NCBI GenBank assembly: GCA_029204225.1
Contig: CM055101.1
Span: forward strand, 4,521,391-4,585,390
Origin: Diphasiastrum complanatum
Lineage: Eukaryota > Streptophyta > Lycopodiopsida > Lycopodiales > Lycopodiaceae
Direction: 5' to 3'
Length of the DNA: 64,000 bases
Numbering within the stretch: position 1 is the stretch's first letter; the number at the start of each line of letters is the position of its first letter. The translations under genes were made by a program, and so were the position numbers. The notes beneath the pieces are model-generated. The model did not search any database, had not been told where the DNA came from, and worked only from the letters and a program-made list of their open reading frames with translations. Below, one piece after another: positions 9,935 to 20,461 of this stretch.

Positions 9935-11250
9935 TCTCTGTCCATGGCTTCTCTCCAGAGATCAGAGTCTGGTTGGCTAAGTATCTCTTCGACTGTCGTC
10001 GGTTCCTACATTAAGAAACAGGTAGACTCAAGGGTACCTTGTGGGCTGTGTGCGCACTCGGCTTGATCTTCTGGAAGGATTCGACTGATGAACCGCTGTT
10101 GCGACTTGTTGCTGGGTAGCAGCAACATCTTCGTCTAATTCACTGTTTCAAAGTGGGTCGATAATAGACACACCTGAGCCAGAAGCTCGGACTGTCGTGT
10201 CAAGGGCAGGTGATGAAGATTCTTCTTGAGCAATGTCCTTGCCTTTGAAGTTGACGAACTGAACCTCGATAAAGACTGTATCTCGACATACAAGATTTGC
10301 TGGGTATCAGGATCGTACAACTTGTAAGTGTTATCAGACAAAGTATATCCGATCAGGATGGTCTTGAGACCTTGGTAATCCAGTTTCTTCCTTGTGTCCT
10401 TTGGGATCTGCGTGTAGGCAATGCACCCAAACACTCTTAGGTTCTTCAAAGAAGGCTTAAAGCCTGTCCACACCTCGTGGGGTGTCTTGTCTAAGAGGGC
10501 CTTCGTCGAACATCTTTTCTGGATGTAAGCTATAGTGGAGACAACTTCAGCCCAGAATCTCTTGGGCAACGATGCATGTGATAGGTTACATTTAGCAGAT
10601 TCGACCAGAGTACGATTCTTCCTCTCAGCTAAGCCATTAAACTGAGGACTGTAAGGAGTGATGAATTGTTGCTCAAAGTCTTGGCTTTGGCAGTACTCCT
10701 TAAACTTGACAGAGATGTATTCTCCACTGTTGTCTAACCTTAGGGCCTTGATCGTCCTTCCAGTCTCCTTTTCTGCATGCTCCTTGAAGATTCTGAAGCA
10801 ATTGAAGACTTCTGATTTCTTCTTTATGAAATACACCATCGTTCTTCTGGAGAATTCGTCAATAAAGGTTATAAAATACTTGGCATCCTTCAACAAAGGA
10901 TTTTTCATCAGGCCACAAATATCTGAATGTACAACATCTAGCAATCCTCTAGCAACATGCTGATGGCTTGACTTAAATGGTTTCCTAGTCTATTTACCAA
11001 CTAGACAGTCTTGACAGACATGTAACTCGATTTTTTCACAAGGATAGTCAAGATCAAGAACAATAGATTGTCTAGACATTCGTTGTACATCAACATGATT
11101 TAAATGAACAAGTCTATAATGCCAAAGTAGACCTTTATTTGAATGAATTGAAGTATTGAGAGCCTGACTAGAGGCAGAAAAACAATGACTCAACTTATAC
11201 ATGTATCCATGCCTCTTTCCGATTGCTAGGATCTTGCCTGTCCTAGCAAC
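9935..11250 (-). pseudogene. Copia element R: pre-integrase and integrase
   Basis: 10,135-10,944 is one open frame carrying the integrase core with all three catalytic positions: VVHSDICG, LRLDNSGEYIS and FNGLAERKNRT, then the C-terminal FGCIAYTQIPKDTRKK. 10,990-11,202 supplies the pre-integrase zinc region (LLWHYRLVHLNHVDVQRMS ... VCQDCLVGK), separated by a stop near 10,988. 9,935-10,134 holds a degraded linker; RT is missing between it and RNase H, so R cannot make its own cDNA. Confidence 0.87.
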
Positions 11251-12438
11251 TACCTTACACTGATCACATTTCGAATTCTACTCTGTGTCCTAGATCTGTG
11301 ATTCTGCTTACAGAGAGCAGATTTGTAGATAACTTTGGTACATACAGGACTTTAGAGAGTAGCTTAGACTAATCATTTGCAAAGCATAATCTTACAGTGC
11401 CTTCACCTTTAATAGATTGTGTGTTATTGTCGCCAAGGTGAACGAATTTTTGGGTACTGTAAGGCGTATAGGACTCGAAACAGCCAATTAGGCTAGTCAT
11501 GTGCTGAGTGGCTGTGGAATCCATGAACCAAGATCTATCGCCAGATGCTCCTTGATGGTTCATCATGAAGACATCATGATCTGTTTCTTAAATAGGCTGT
11601 GGAACTTCTACAGCTGCATTTGCCACTTGATTCGACTGCCCTTTGCTATTGTTCTTCGCTTGAAGTATGCGGCAGTCTTGTATTTCGTGGTTGTTTTGTT
11701 TGCAATATCTGTCGAATAGTTTCTTCTTTGTCTGCAGATTCGACTGTTCCTTGTGCTGAGCTGGTTTCTGGTCTGGCTTTGATTGCTTTGGGCCTTTCTT
11801 CTTCTTCTGCTTTGTCGTGCTCTTGTTGGTGTACAAGACGTGAGAATCAGTTGAGGAACTCGAGGCTTTGTTCCTTCGCGTGTCTTCCTGCAACAACATA
11901 GTAATGAATCTTGAAAGAGTCAATTTTGGATGAGTCGTGATGATTATCACCCAGCTGTCGTAAGAACTTGACAAGCTTGTAAGCAGTTGCATCACTACGT
12001 CTTGATCGTCTAGGACAGATCTGACAGCAGCCCTTTGTCTTAGCAGGTTCTTGAATTGATTAATGTGATTCTACAAAGAATCACTATTCGTCATCTTGAG
12101 GGAGTAAAATCTCTTCCTGAGATGTAGCTTGGAAGCTATATCTCGCACTTCGTATAGTGTGTCCAAGATGTCCTAGACTTCTTTCGATGTCTGAGTCTTG
12201 GATACATGGCCGATCTGGGTATCCGTGATGTTGAGGATGATCACCGCGAAAGCTTTTCCATCCTTTAGCTTCCATCTGGCGATTGTCGCGTCGTCCGCTT
12301 CGGGTTTTTCTTCTGCACTTGTAACAACGTCGTACAATTATTTTGCCATTAGTACAGTTTTCATCTTAAATTTCCACAGATGGTAATTGGCTCCATCAAG
12401 CTTGTCCATGATTGGACTGGCTTTCCCTTGGGAATCCA
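11251..12438 (-). pseudogene. Copia element R: gag and protease
   Basis: The gag start is the ATG at 12,436-12,438 (MDSQGKASPIMDKLDGANY, then HLWKFKMKTVL). Gag runs with stops near 12,340, 12,170 and 12,070 to 11,588, ending in a basic Lys/Gln-rich region and a degenerate knuckle (RYCKQNNHEIQDC, one Cys short of CCHC). The protease at 11,369-11,566 has SWFMDSTATQHM, where the catalytic DSG has become DST. Both domains are therefore defective. Confidence 0.82.
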
Positions 12439-12578
12439 TGTGGAGGAATTAGTCTAAGTGATAGGAGAAACTATCGGTGACTTAAGAATGAAAATCTGAT
12501 ATTTACAGAACAAAGAAACATTTATTCTATCGGCTAGTAGAGTCTTGTACTGTGGAAGCTTATCAAGCTATGAACTTG

Positions 12579-12590
12579 GCTCAGATACCA
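12579..12590 (-). other. Primer-binding site of R (variant initiator Met tRNA site)
   Basis: Minus strand TGGTATCTGAGC beside the LTR edge at 12,591. It differs at one base from the TGGTATCAGAGC used by B, F, H and N. Confidence 0.8.
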
Positions 12591-12792
12591 TGTTGGAGAG
12601 AGAGGGGAAGAATAAATGACGAACACGAACGAGAAACGAACTCGAACAAGAAACGAACGAGAAACGAACTCGAATAGAAAGTGTTCATGCGCAGCGGAAT
12701 GAACTATACGACTCTCTCCGTAAGCATGACTACACCTATCAAAATGATAGAACTTTAGTGATAGAAATCACGGTCATTCTAGATTATGTAGC
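12591..12792 (-). repeat. 5' LTR of R, truncated
   Basis: Matches the first ~200 bases of 8,170-9,277, including the CGAAC-rich stretch. Identity ends at gattatgtag; the remaining ~900 bases are replaced by gypsy Q. Differences from the other copy are scattered point changes and short indels. Confidence 0.85.
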
Positions 12793-13286
12793 TGGCCAAC
12801 GCGGATGAGGAGCCAGTAGCACCTGAGCCCATCTATTGTGCGGGCTATGATGAAACAAATAACGTCCTCCACATTAGAGCAGCATGGGAAAGTGAGGAAC
12901 ACAACATCACTTTGTCAATCAAACACAAGAGATACGAGGACGAGGCGGCAGTGGTAGATGGAGGATCGGATGTCAATCTGATCTCCACTACTTTGTACAA
13001 AAAATGGGAATTACAAGGATTGAAGCCAGCCAGATTCGCCATCAAGCTAGCAGATCAATCCTGTGTGAAACCAAAAGGTGTAGTTGCTGATATTTCCGTA
13101 AAGATAGCAGGCATGCAGTATGTGATTACTTTTGTGGTCATGGATATACCTGAATCTCCATCTGCATACCGTGTTTTACTGGGAAGACCATGGTTGAGAG
13201 CTGCGCAAGTAGTACACAACTGGGATACATGGAAACTCACCTTCGAGAACAGAGAACAGGTTGTAAAGGTAGATCCAACCACATGA
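12793..13286 (+). pseudogene. Gypsy element Q: retropepsin-like protease
   Basis: Tat-like Ty3/gypsy aspartic protease that processes the polyprotein. Coding is open from the junction itself (EEPVAPEPIYCAGYD) through VVDGGSDVNLIS, where the catalytic DSG is altered to DGG, to the C-terminal flap YRVLLGRPWLRAA. The ATG at 12,912 is internal. Gag is missing because Q starts abruptly at the truncated LTR of R. A TGA at 13,284 separates it from the following frame. Confidence 0.82.
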
Positions 13287-14150
13287 GCGGTGAAACCTAT
13301 TGCACCCAAAGCTGATGACGGATCATCCACGACAGATCATACGATTGACCGCCCAAGGCCAGCCAAGGGAGGTCACTATTATGCAGAGACGGATGTCATG
13401 AGATGGACAGATGCATTAGCAACTATTGACTGCCAGGCATGTCAATATGAATCAGATCCAGAACCGAATACATCTTCATCCAAATGTTACACTATGGACA
13501 CACCAATCACATTTGGGGTGAATATGATAAACGTAGCATGGCTGTCAGTGGAGCCGATTGAGAACCCAGTGGACGATGATCTAGTCCCTTGGAAACATGC
13601 TCTAATTTATAATAAGGAGATTGAACTGACTGATGAACAAGTCCTACACCACATGAACCCAGATCGTTACGGAACCAAGAAGGTACCAGCTCAACCACCA
13701 CAAAGGTCTGCTATGGCGAAAGTCTCAAGGATCGATCCACCCAAGGCACCTGCGAATAAGAAGAATCAGTTGAAGCAACGCTACAACCAGGTGATCCGAT
13801 GGAGTGACCTACCCGAAGAGGCAATAGCTACAGTAGACATTGATATTCGCAACCATGAGGCGAATGTCACAGCAGTCCCGAAGAAAGACAACAAGGATGA
13901 ATCCACCAAAATGACAAAAAAGAGAAAGAAGGTGTTGGATTCCTTGAAGTCAATCAAGTTGGACTCAGATACAACATCATCTTCTACACATGTGACAGAA
14001 AATAAAAAAATGACCAGTCGGACCAAGATCAATATGCTGAAAGAGGAATCTCGACGAGGTCCAGTTCACGAGATGCATGATACTTTCAAGAATTATACAT
14101 TGGACGATGTGGTAATCATGATGTCGCAAGCCCAACAAGAACCTGATTAA
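13287..14150 (+). pseudogene. Gypsy element Q: protease-RT linker region
   Basis: An open frame of ~286 codons between protease and RT, in another frame from the protease. It has no recognised domain. It contains HALIYNKEIELTDEQVLHH, a charged Lys/Asp/Thr-rich centre (KKDNKDESTKMTKKRKK) and an acidic tail. Tat-type gypsy elements often carry a long poorly conserved spacer here, so I read it as part of pol and not as a separate gene. Confidence 0.6.
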
Positions 14151-15170
14151 AGTCAAGCACCAGCGAAACAAGTCTTCGAGGGACCTGCGTGAACACAGCC
14201 GATGAATCTTGCGAACCAGGAGAAGAAGAAAGGATAGTGCATGTGGGAGAACAGTTAACACCCGCGCAGTTCAAGAGAGTATGATCCTTGTTGGTGAAAT
14301 ATAAAGACTGCTTTTCCTGGAGCTATAGTGATCTAAAAGGCATTCCGCCAACAGTAGTCCAACACACCATACCTTTGGTGTACGGAGCAGTCCCCAAGGT
14401 AAGCCGTTACTACCGCTGCAATCCGAATTATACAGAACTGATCAAGCAAGATTTGTAAAAACTTATGGATGCATATTTCATTTATGAAATCGAGCACACG
14501 AAATGGGTATCGCCGATAGTTATAATACCCAAGAAGAATGGCTGAAGGCGCTTAATGCAGTCACCAAAAAGGACCATTTTACTTTACCATTTACGGAAAG
14601 TGTCCTCGATAGAGTAGCTGGCGACAAAGCCTACAGTTTTTTGGACGGCTTCAGCAACTACAACCAGGTGAAAATAGCCCCCCAGGACTAGCACAAGACA
14701 ACATTCGCCATAGAATGGGGAACTTATGCATATAAAGTGATGCCATTCGGACTTTGCAATGCCCCAAGCACTTTCCAGCGAGTCATGCAGACGACATTCA
14801 AAGATTATTTGCAAAAAATTTTGAAAATTTTCTTGGACGACCTGTGTGTGCATGGACCAGATTCAGAAAACTTATCCAATTTGGAGAAGGTGTTACAAAA
14901 ATGTCGCAAATACCAGTCTCCCTGAATCCAGAAAAATGTCAATTCTAGGTGACACATGGCTTGATACTCGGCCATATAGTGTCAAGACATGAGATCGCCA
15001 CAGATCTCTCAAAGATCATGATCATTGTTGATCTACCACCACCGGGGACGATCCGCGAGGTCTACATTTTCATGTGTCATGCTAACTATTATAGGATCTT
15101 CATTCTTGATTTTGCGGAGTTAGCCAAACCAATTTACAAACTCACAACGGACCCACATTGGAATGAGGAA
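14151..15170 (+). pseudogene. Gypsy element Q: reverse transcriptase
   Basis: Broken Ty3/gypsy RT. Blocks in order: VQHTIPLVYGAVPKVSRYYR, HTKWVSPIVIIPKKNG, LNAVTKKDHFTLPFTESVLD, YSFLDGFSNYNQVKIAPQD, TFAIEWGTYAYKVMPFGLCN, the catalytic box KIFLDDLCVHG with both Asp present, then the thumb (ILGHIVSRHEIATDLSKI) and connection (HANYYRIFILDFAELAKPIY). Stops lie near 14,458, 14,541, 14,690 and 14,946, with frame changes between. The region after PKKNG lacks the usual RVCVDYRKLN segment, a small deletion. Confidence 0.87.
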
Positions 15171-16871
15171 GCTCTAAAGGCTTTCCAGAAGATTAAAGAT
15201 GCATTGGTCTCAGCACCAATCTTACGACCACCCAATTGGTCCATTGAGTTCCATGTGCATATGGACGCATCGAAGTATGTAGTTGGAGCAGTCTTAACCC
15301 AGCCAGGTGAACACAATAAGGAAGTTCCAATCTGATTTGCAAGCCGATAGCTTAGTGATACCAAAATGAACTATTCAACCACAGAGCGGGAAGCACTGCC
15401 AATGATTAATGCGGTTAAGAAGTTTCGACACTATTTGATGGCCACACATTTTGCTTTTTATACGGACCATCAACCCTTGCTATATCTCGTTAATAAAACT
15501 TGCAACACCGGGAGAATCACTAGATGGCTCCTTTTGTTGTTGGAATTTGATTTTCGAATAATAGTTCGCAAGGGAAAACAACACTACATGGCAGATCATG
15601 TGTTACGAATCAAGGGAAGAGAGATTGCAACCCAAGCCGACGATGAGCTGGCAGATGCTGTCTTATTTTACGTGGATACAGTACCAGAATGGGCTGCTGA
15701 CATTGTTGAATATCTAATGCAGAGCCAACTAGACAAATCACTACCAAAGGCGGAACATCGAAAATTGATCTTGAAGGCTAGACTTTATCAGTTGATTGCC
15801 GGCCAGTTGTACCGAAGAGGTCCGAACGAAATTCTATGGCGGTGTATTCTTCCTCATGAAACCACCCAGATTATTTCGCTTTCACATGAAGGCATGGGTG
15901 GAGGTCATTTTGCATCTGACATTACAGTTCACAAGATCCTGCAATCAGGATGTTGGTGGCCAACGATTCATAAAGACACGGAGGAATACTTGAAAAAGTG
16001 CGATGTGTGCCAAAGGGCAAGGAGACCAACGAGATTGAACTATGATCTACTGCACCCAGTCTTAGCCCAAGCACCGTTCGAAAAATGGGGATTGGATTAT
16101 ATAGGTCCAATTCACCCTGCAACAAGGAGTTCCCAGGCTCGATACATAATCGTAGCCACAAACTACCTCACCAAATGGGTCGAAGCCAAGGCAGTAAGAG
16201 TAGCTGATGCTAGGACCACTGCCAAGTTCCTTTATGAAAACATCATTGTGTGCTTCGGGTGCTCGGTGGAACTAGTCAGTGATCGCGGAAGCCATTTCAT
16301 CAACAAGACCATCAAGGTCCTGTTGGAGGAATTCTTCGTGGTCCACAGAACCAGTACGCCTTATTATCCTCGTGGTAATGGGCAAGCAGAACCATCCAAT
16401 AAGATCCTGTGTAGCGTGCTCACGAAAACAGTTGAAGCTAGCAGATCAGATTGGGAACACAAGTTGCATGTTGCACTGTGGGCATTCAGAACAACATATA
16501 AAGGGAGCACTGAGAAAACACCCTTCCAATTGGTATATGGTCAGGATGTTGTGATGCCAGTAGAGTTTTTAGTTCCTTCATTAAGGATTGCCACCGCGCA
16601 ACGTCTTAATGAGTTCAAATCTCTACAGCTACGTCACGAAGCTCTGCATAAATTCTGTGAAACACACTTACTAGTTGTGCATGCACTAGCAGCTGAAAAG
16701 GAAAGACGTAAAACTTGGCATGATCGCAAATTACAAAAGAAGGATCTTCGTCTAGGAGATCTGGTCCTGATGTATAAAACCAAGGCGATCAAGAGGAAGT
16801 TAAAATTCACGGGCGAAGGTCCTTATAGGATCAAGAAAATTTTTAATCATGGGGTCATGAACTTAGAATAG
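15171..16871 (+). pseudogene. Gypsy element Q: RNase H and integrase
   Basis: Mostly one open frame (15,366-16,871, 501 codons). RNase H: VHMDASKYVVGAVL, TTEREALPMINAVKKFRHYL, AFYTDHQPLLYLVN, ending HYMADHVLRI; stops near 15,333 and 15,350 break its start. Integrase: a zinc region (SHEGMGGGHFASD ... CDVCQRARR), then the D-D-E positions in WGLDYIGPI, VSDRGSHF and NGQAEPSNK, all present, and a C-terminal SH3-like KFTGEGPYRIKKIF. No chromodomain follows. This is the best-preserved gypsy integrase of the Tat-like type here. Confidence 0.9.
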
Positions 16872-17773
16872 CTTGATGGGACGCCCTTCGACATACCCAT
16901 CAACGGTAGCCGGTGCACAAGTACTGGCCACCACAGTAAGACAGATCCAGATTGGGGGTGGCACATTACAAAAAGCTAATTTGCTCAACCATCACCGCTA
17001 GATCTAAGGAGATCAAGCCAAATCAAGCTAAATCTATCAAGATTCAGCCAGATCTGGCAAGATCAAGAAAATCCATTAGAATCCAAGGAGGATCCAGATC
17101 TTGATAGGGTAAAAAAGGAAGTAGATCATCAGATTGACTGAGGGATCTACTACCAAGAATCCATCAAAACTTCCAGAGCACTACCAATAGTCAGATCAAG
17201 CCTGGATGAAGCTGATTACCAGTTTACAAAAGTTAAAAATCAAAAAATCTCGAGATCTCGTCAAAAAACACTCTAAAGGAGCACTTTTTTTCACGATTTC
17301 TGAGATCCCCTGGGAGATAGCTCTTGAAAATTGACAGTCACCAGATCTGACCTAGATGCATCCATGAAAATCTCTACGAGAGTTCCTGATGGAGGAATCA
17401 TCATTTTTTAGTGTATGTGAGAGTTCCTAGAAGCAAATTTTTTAGAACTCTCACAGAGCATCAAGATCAACTTACCAACTCTCGCAAGGTGCCTAAATGA
17501 AATCAAAACAGTGAAATTAGCCTGCCTACATGGTTTGATTTTGAAAATCCAATCATAGGAACAAGTTGTGCGAGAGATCACTTCCTGCGAGAATTGAACC
17601 CTCACAAACAGCCTGAACCCTCGCATAACCTTCTCATGGCAGTCAAATCACCTTCTGAACTCTCGCAGACTTCCTTGAGGTCTTAGAATCTTGTGAAGAA
17701 GGTGCCTGCCAAAATTTGGGTGGAACTGAACAAGGGAAAGTGAATTTCACCTAATACGCACTCTAAATTCTGC

Positions 17774-17780
17774 TATATAA
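17774..17780 (+). promoter_or_regulatory. Putative TATA box (LTR promoter)
   Basis: TATATAA in the context tgctatataagggctg, followed ~265 bases later by ATG GCC TCC TCA. It fits a promoter in the suspected LTR downstream of Q. Motif only. Confidence 0.4.
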
Positions 17781-18038
17781 GGGCTGAAGTCGAGTCATTT
17801 GTCACCTTTGCTAGCGAAGCTCTGCCGAAATTTCCACTGAAAATATGAAGTTTTCTGTTTTCAACCAAACTTCCTACCAACTGTCATCTGCTCATATTAA
17901 ACACCGATTTGCGCTCTGAACTACAATCATTGTCATCCAACACTCATTATTCTCAGTTTTTGACTGTTTCCACATCTTTTTCCATTTTCCATTTTTCTAC
18001 TTTTCCAACTTTTTCGACCACTAATCATCATTGCTAAT

Positions 18039-18660
18039 ATGGCCTCCTCATCCTCTAAAGACTTTGTGTTAGCCGATATTTTCACACGTAAAATCAGGCT
18101 AATATTGAAGTTTAAGTTTGTAATAATTGAGAAAATCAGCTTGTAAAATCCGGTTATTAAAGAAAAATTGGCACAAGTCTACCCTAGAACTAGGTCCCAG
18201 CCCGTCCTAAATGAGGCTAGAGAAAAGTTTGTGGCCTTAGAAATGGCCTGTGATAAAGTTTTACGGCTTTTTGGCCAGTTGTAAAAATAGCCAGCATAGC
18301 CGTGCTAAAATCCTACTATGTATAGAGTTGGTTTTACTAATATATGGTTGCCTAGTGCATTTTCAGGGAAACCGTGCTGTCGTCGGAGCCCTAGTCATGA
18401 ATGCTGGAAAAGTCAACTTCAGTCAAAGAGCCATCAAAGAAAAATATTTATCGGGCAAAACCCAAGCTGTGAATTATGGGCAATATTGAAAACTTGCAGG
18501 AACCCTAACGGGTAAAATTGGGCAAATTACGGGAAATGGGCAAAATACGCAAATCGGTCGGTAATCCCGAGAAACCAAAAGCCAAGGGCCGGTCGTACTC
18601 GCTACAAAGGAAAGAAAAATCAAATGAAGGGCTAAAAGAAACAAAGGTCCAAGGACCAAG
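18039..18660 (+). other. Weak coding trace after the first TATA box
   Basis: The ATG at 18,039 starts MASSSSKDFVLADIF and continues with ~85 codons interrupted by stops (LAQVYPRTRSQPVLNEAREK, FVALEMACDKVL). Another frame at 18,250-18,489 reads GNRAVVGALVMNAGKVNFSQ. The composition looks protein-like and the position (downstream of a TATA box) suits a decayed gag N-terminus, but I recognise no domain. Confidence 0.25.
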
Positions 18661-18959
18661 GAAATGGAGGGCACCTTAGGTGGAGTAGGGGCTTGACAAA
18701 AGTCCTCACCCACCTTTTGGATAATAAATGTAAACAAGACTTTAGGACCTAGAGGGCCTAAAAGATATTTTCTCTAGCTTTTGACTAAGAGAGCATCTTG
18801 GCTAGTTTTGGAAGGGGGCCTTAAATGGCACCAACCCCTACACCCTCAAGGAGACCACTTGATGTACTTGCCAATGGGTGTTGGACAAATGGACAAAAGG
18901 GCTCAAAGGGCATGAAAATTGGCAAAGCCTCATTTTGAAGGGGGACTCTTGGGATTTAC

Positions 18960-18966
18960 TATAAAA
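18960..18966 (+). promoter_or_regulatory. Putative TATA box (LTR promoter)
   Basis: TATAAAA in ttactataaaaggaggcc, a textbook-like core with a GA-rich downstream sequence. It lies 1.35 kb before the primer site at 20,309, so it could be the promoter of the 5' LTR belonging to ORF O. Confidence 0.45.
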
Positions 18967-20308
18967 GGAGGCCACTCTTTGTGTTAAGATATAGTTGGAG
19001 TGATTGAGTTTGATGTGATAGTTAAGGATTGAGATAGTTGGATAATAATGTGATGGTGAGTCGATAGTCGGATTTGATGAGTTTGATGTGATAGTTGAAT
19101 TCCATGTGGATTGAGAGTTTCATTACATTTGCTGAGAGGTGGTTAGAAGTCATTTGATTTGGAATGCATTTGGGTTGTTGATGGAGGTTATTCCATTATG
19201 GGATAGGTTGAGTGTTGGGTGAGTTCATGGTTGAGTGATTGTGTTAGTTGAGGTTATGGTTGTTAGGATTTGAGAGTGTGTTTGTGCTTGAATGTTATGG
19301 TGGAGAGAGTCATTTGGTTGAGGGTTGAGAGTTGAGTGGAGAGATGCTTATGAGTGTTAGTGATCCTTGGTTGAGGGATGATCATGTTGCCTTGGGAGGA
19401 TGTATAAATCAATTTGTTAAAATTGGATTGTTGATGGTATGCAATGTGAGATGATTTTGTTTTTGGTTGAGTATCACTAAAAGAAGCTTGGAGTAGAGAG
19501 TGATTTGAGGAGTATGAAGGTTGAGGCTTGTGTGTATCTTTTTATGTTCTTAAAAGTTTAAGGAATGTGGTCTAGTGAATGGATGTAAGTTAGAATCTTT
19601 TAGAAAAGTGATATTAATGTGAGCTTGGAGAGTTTGCTGCACGTTGAAAGCTTGTTGGTGACCCCTTGATAGTTGCTTGATCTTTTAAGAAGGGATGGGA
19701 GTGAGTGTGTGATGGTGTTTCCTTCTTGAGCGAGAGAGAAAAGAAACCAAAACCACCCAATGGTATTTGAGAAGGAGCAGGAAGCCCTCCATCAAACAAA
19801 GTGGCGTATAATTTATTATCACACGACACCTAAGCACTAACAAAAGACCGAGCCATCAAAATTACTAGCATAAGAGCAAGCACTGATATGTTGGCCGAGA
19901 CCCCGTACTTCGTATAAAGTACATGGGCACTTACTTATCATTAGGGCCCATACCTCACCGTAGGCCATGGTCTTACAGTTAAAGGTCGGTGTCCATCACT
20001 TAAATGCACTATCGGCTTGGTGGTGTCCTTAGAACTAAAGGCATTGTCCTTAGCCATCACTTGAGGCTTGAGACTTAGTAGTTGTGGGCCATCCGGAGGG
20101 CCAGTCGAATAGAGGAAGAAATGTTAGAGAGATCTTTGTAAGATATACTGATGGGAAGCATGGGATAACAGAAGAAGCCCCTAGGATTGGATGTGGCAGG
20201 TCTTCCGTTGCTCACGTAGGGCATAACCACCATCAGTAGTGGTGTCCCTTGACCCTTTTAGGACTTTTTGGCTGGACCAATCCCCTGCCAAAAAAGGCCC
20301 TAACACTT

Positions 20309-20315
20309 TGGCGCC
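20309..20315 (+). other. Gypsy-type primer-binding site signature (TGGCGCC)
   Basis: The context taacactttggcgccaaat closely resembles the LTR end plus primer site of Tat/Athila gypsy elements, which begin TGGCGCC. It lies ~150 bases before ORF O, implying that O is the first ORF after a 5' LTR ending near 20,304-20,307. Confidence 0.5.
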
Positions 20316-20461
20316 AAATAGGTGATCCAGCGTGACATCCCCGAGGCCACGTAGATTTGGCCTCTACCCTCTGACACTCTGATCCAACCATGGCTACAGA
20401 AAGCTGGCCCACTCCTTGAAGCAATGGGTTTTTACTCGGCGCTCTTCCATTCTGAGATTAA

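Larger units (their letters stand above)
16872..20308 (+). other. Non-coding stretch with LTR-like promoter sequence
   Basis: No convincing gene. Just after Q's stop there is a G-rich tract (attgggggtgg, 16,953-16,963) that could be Q's polypurine tract, followed by TGGCAC, so a 3' LTR of Q may begin near 16,964. Two TATA boxes lie 1.2 kb apart (17,774 and 18,960). 17,000-17,700 is rich in agatc and ctctcgca words, and 19,000-19,560 is a GT/TTGAG-rich plus strand. It ends at a gypsy-type primer site at 20,309. I cannot pair these sequences with another LTR copy in the window. Confidence 0.4.

Noticed and set aside
12579-12590. tRNA gene near the primer-like motifs
   Set aside because: Only the short complement to a tRNA 3' end is present; no cloverleaf or internal promoter boxes.
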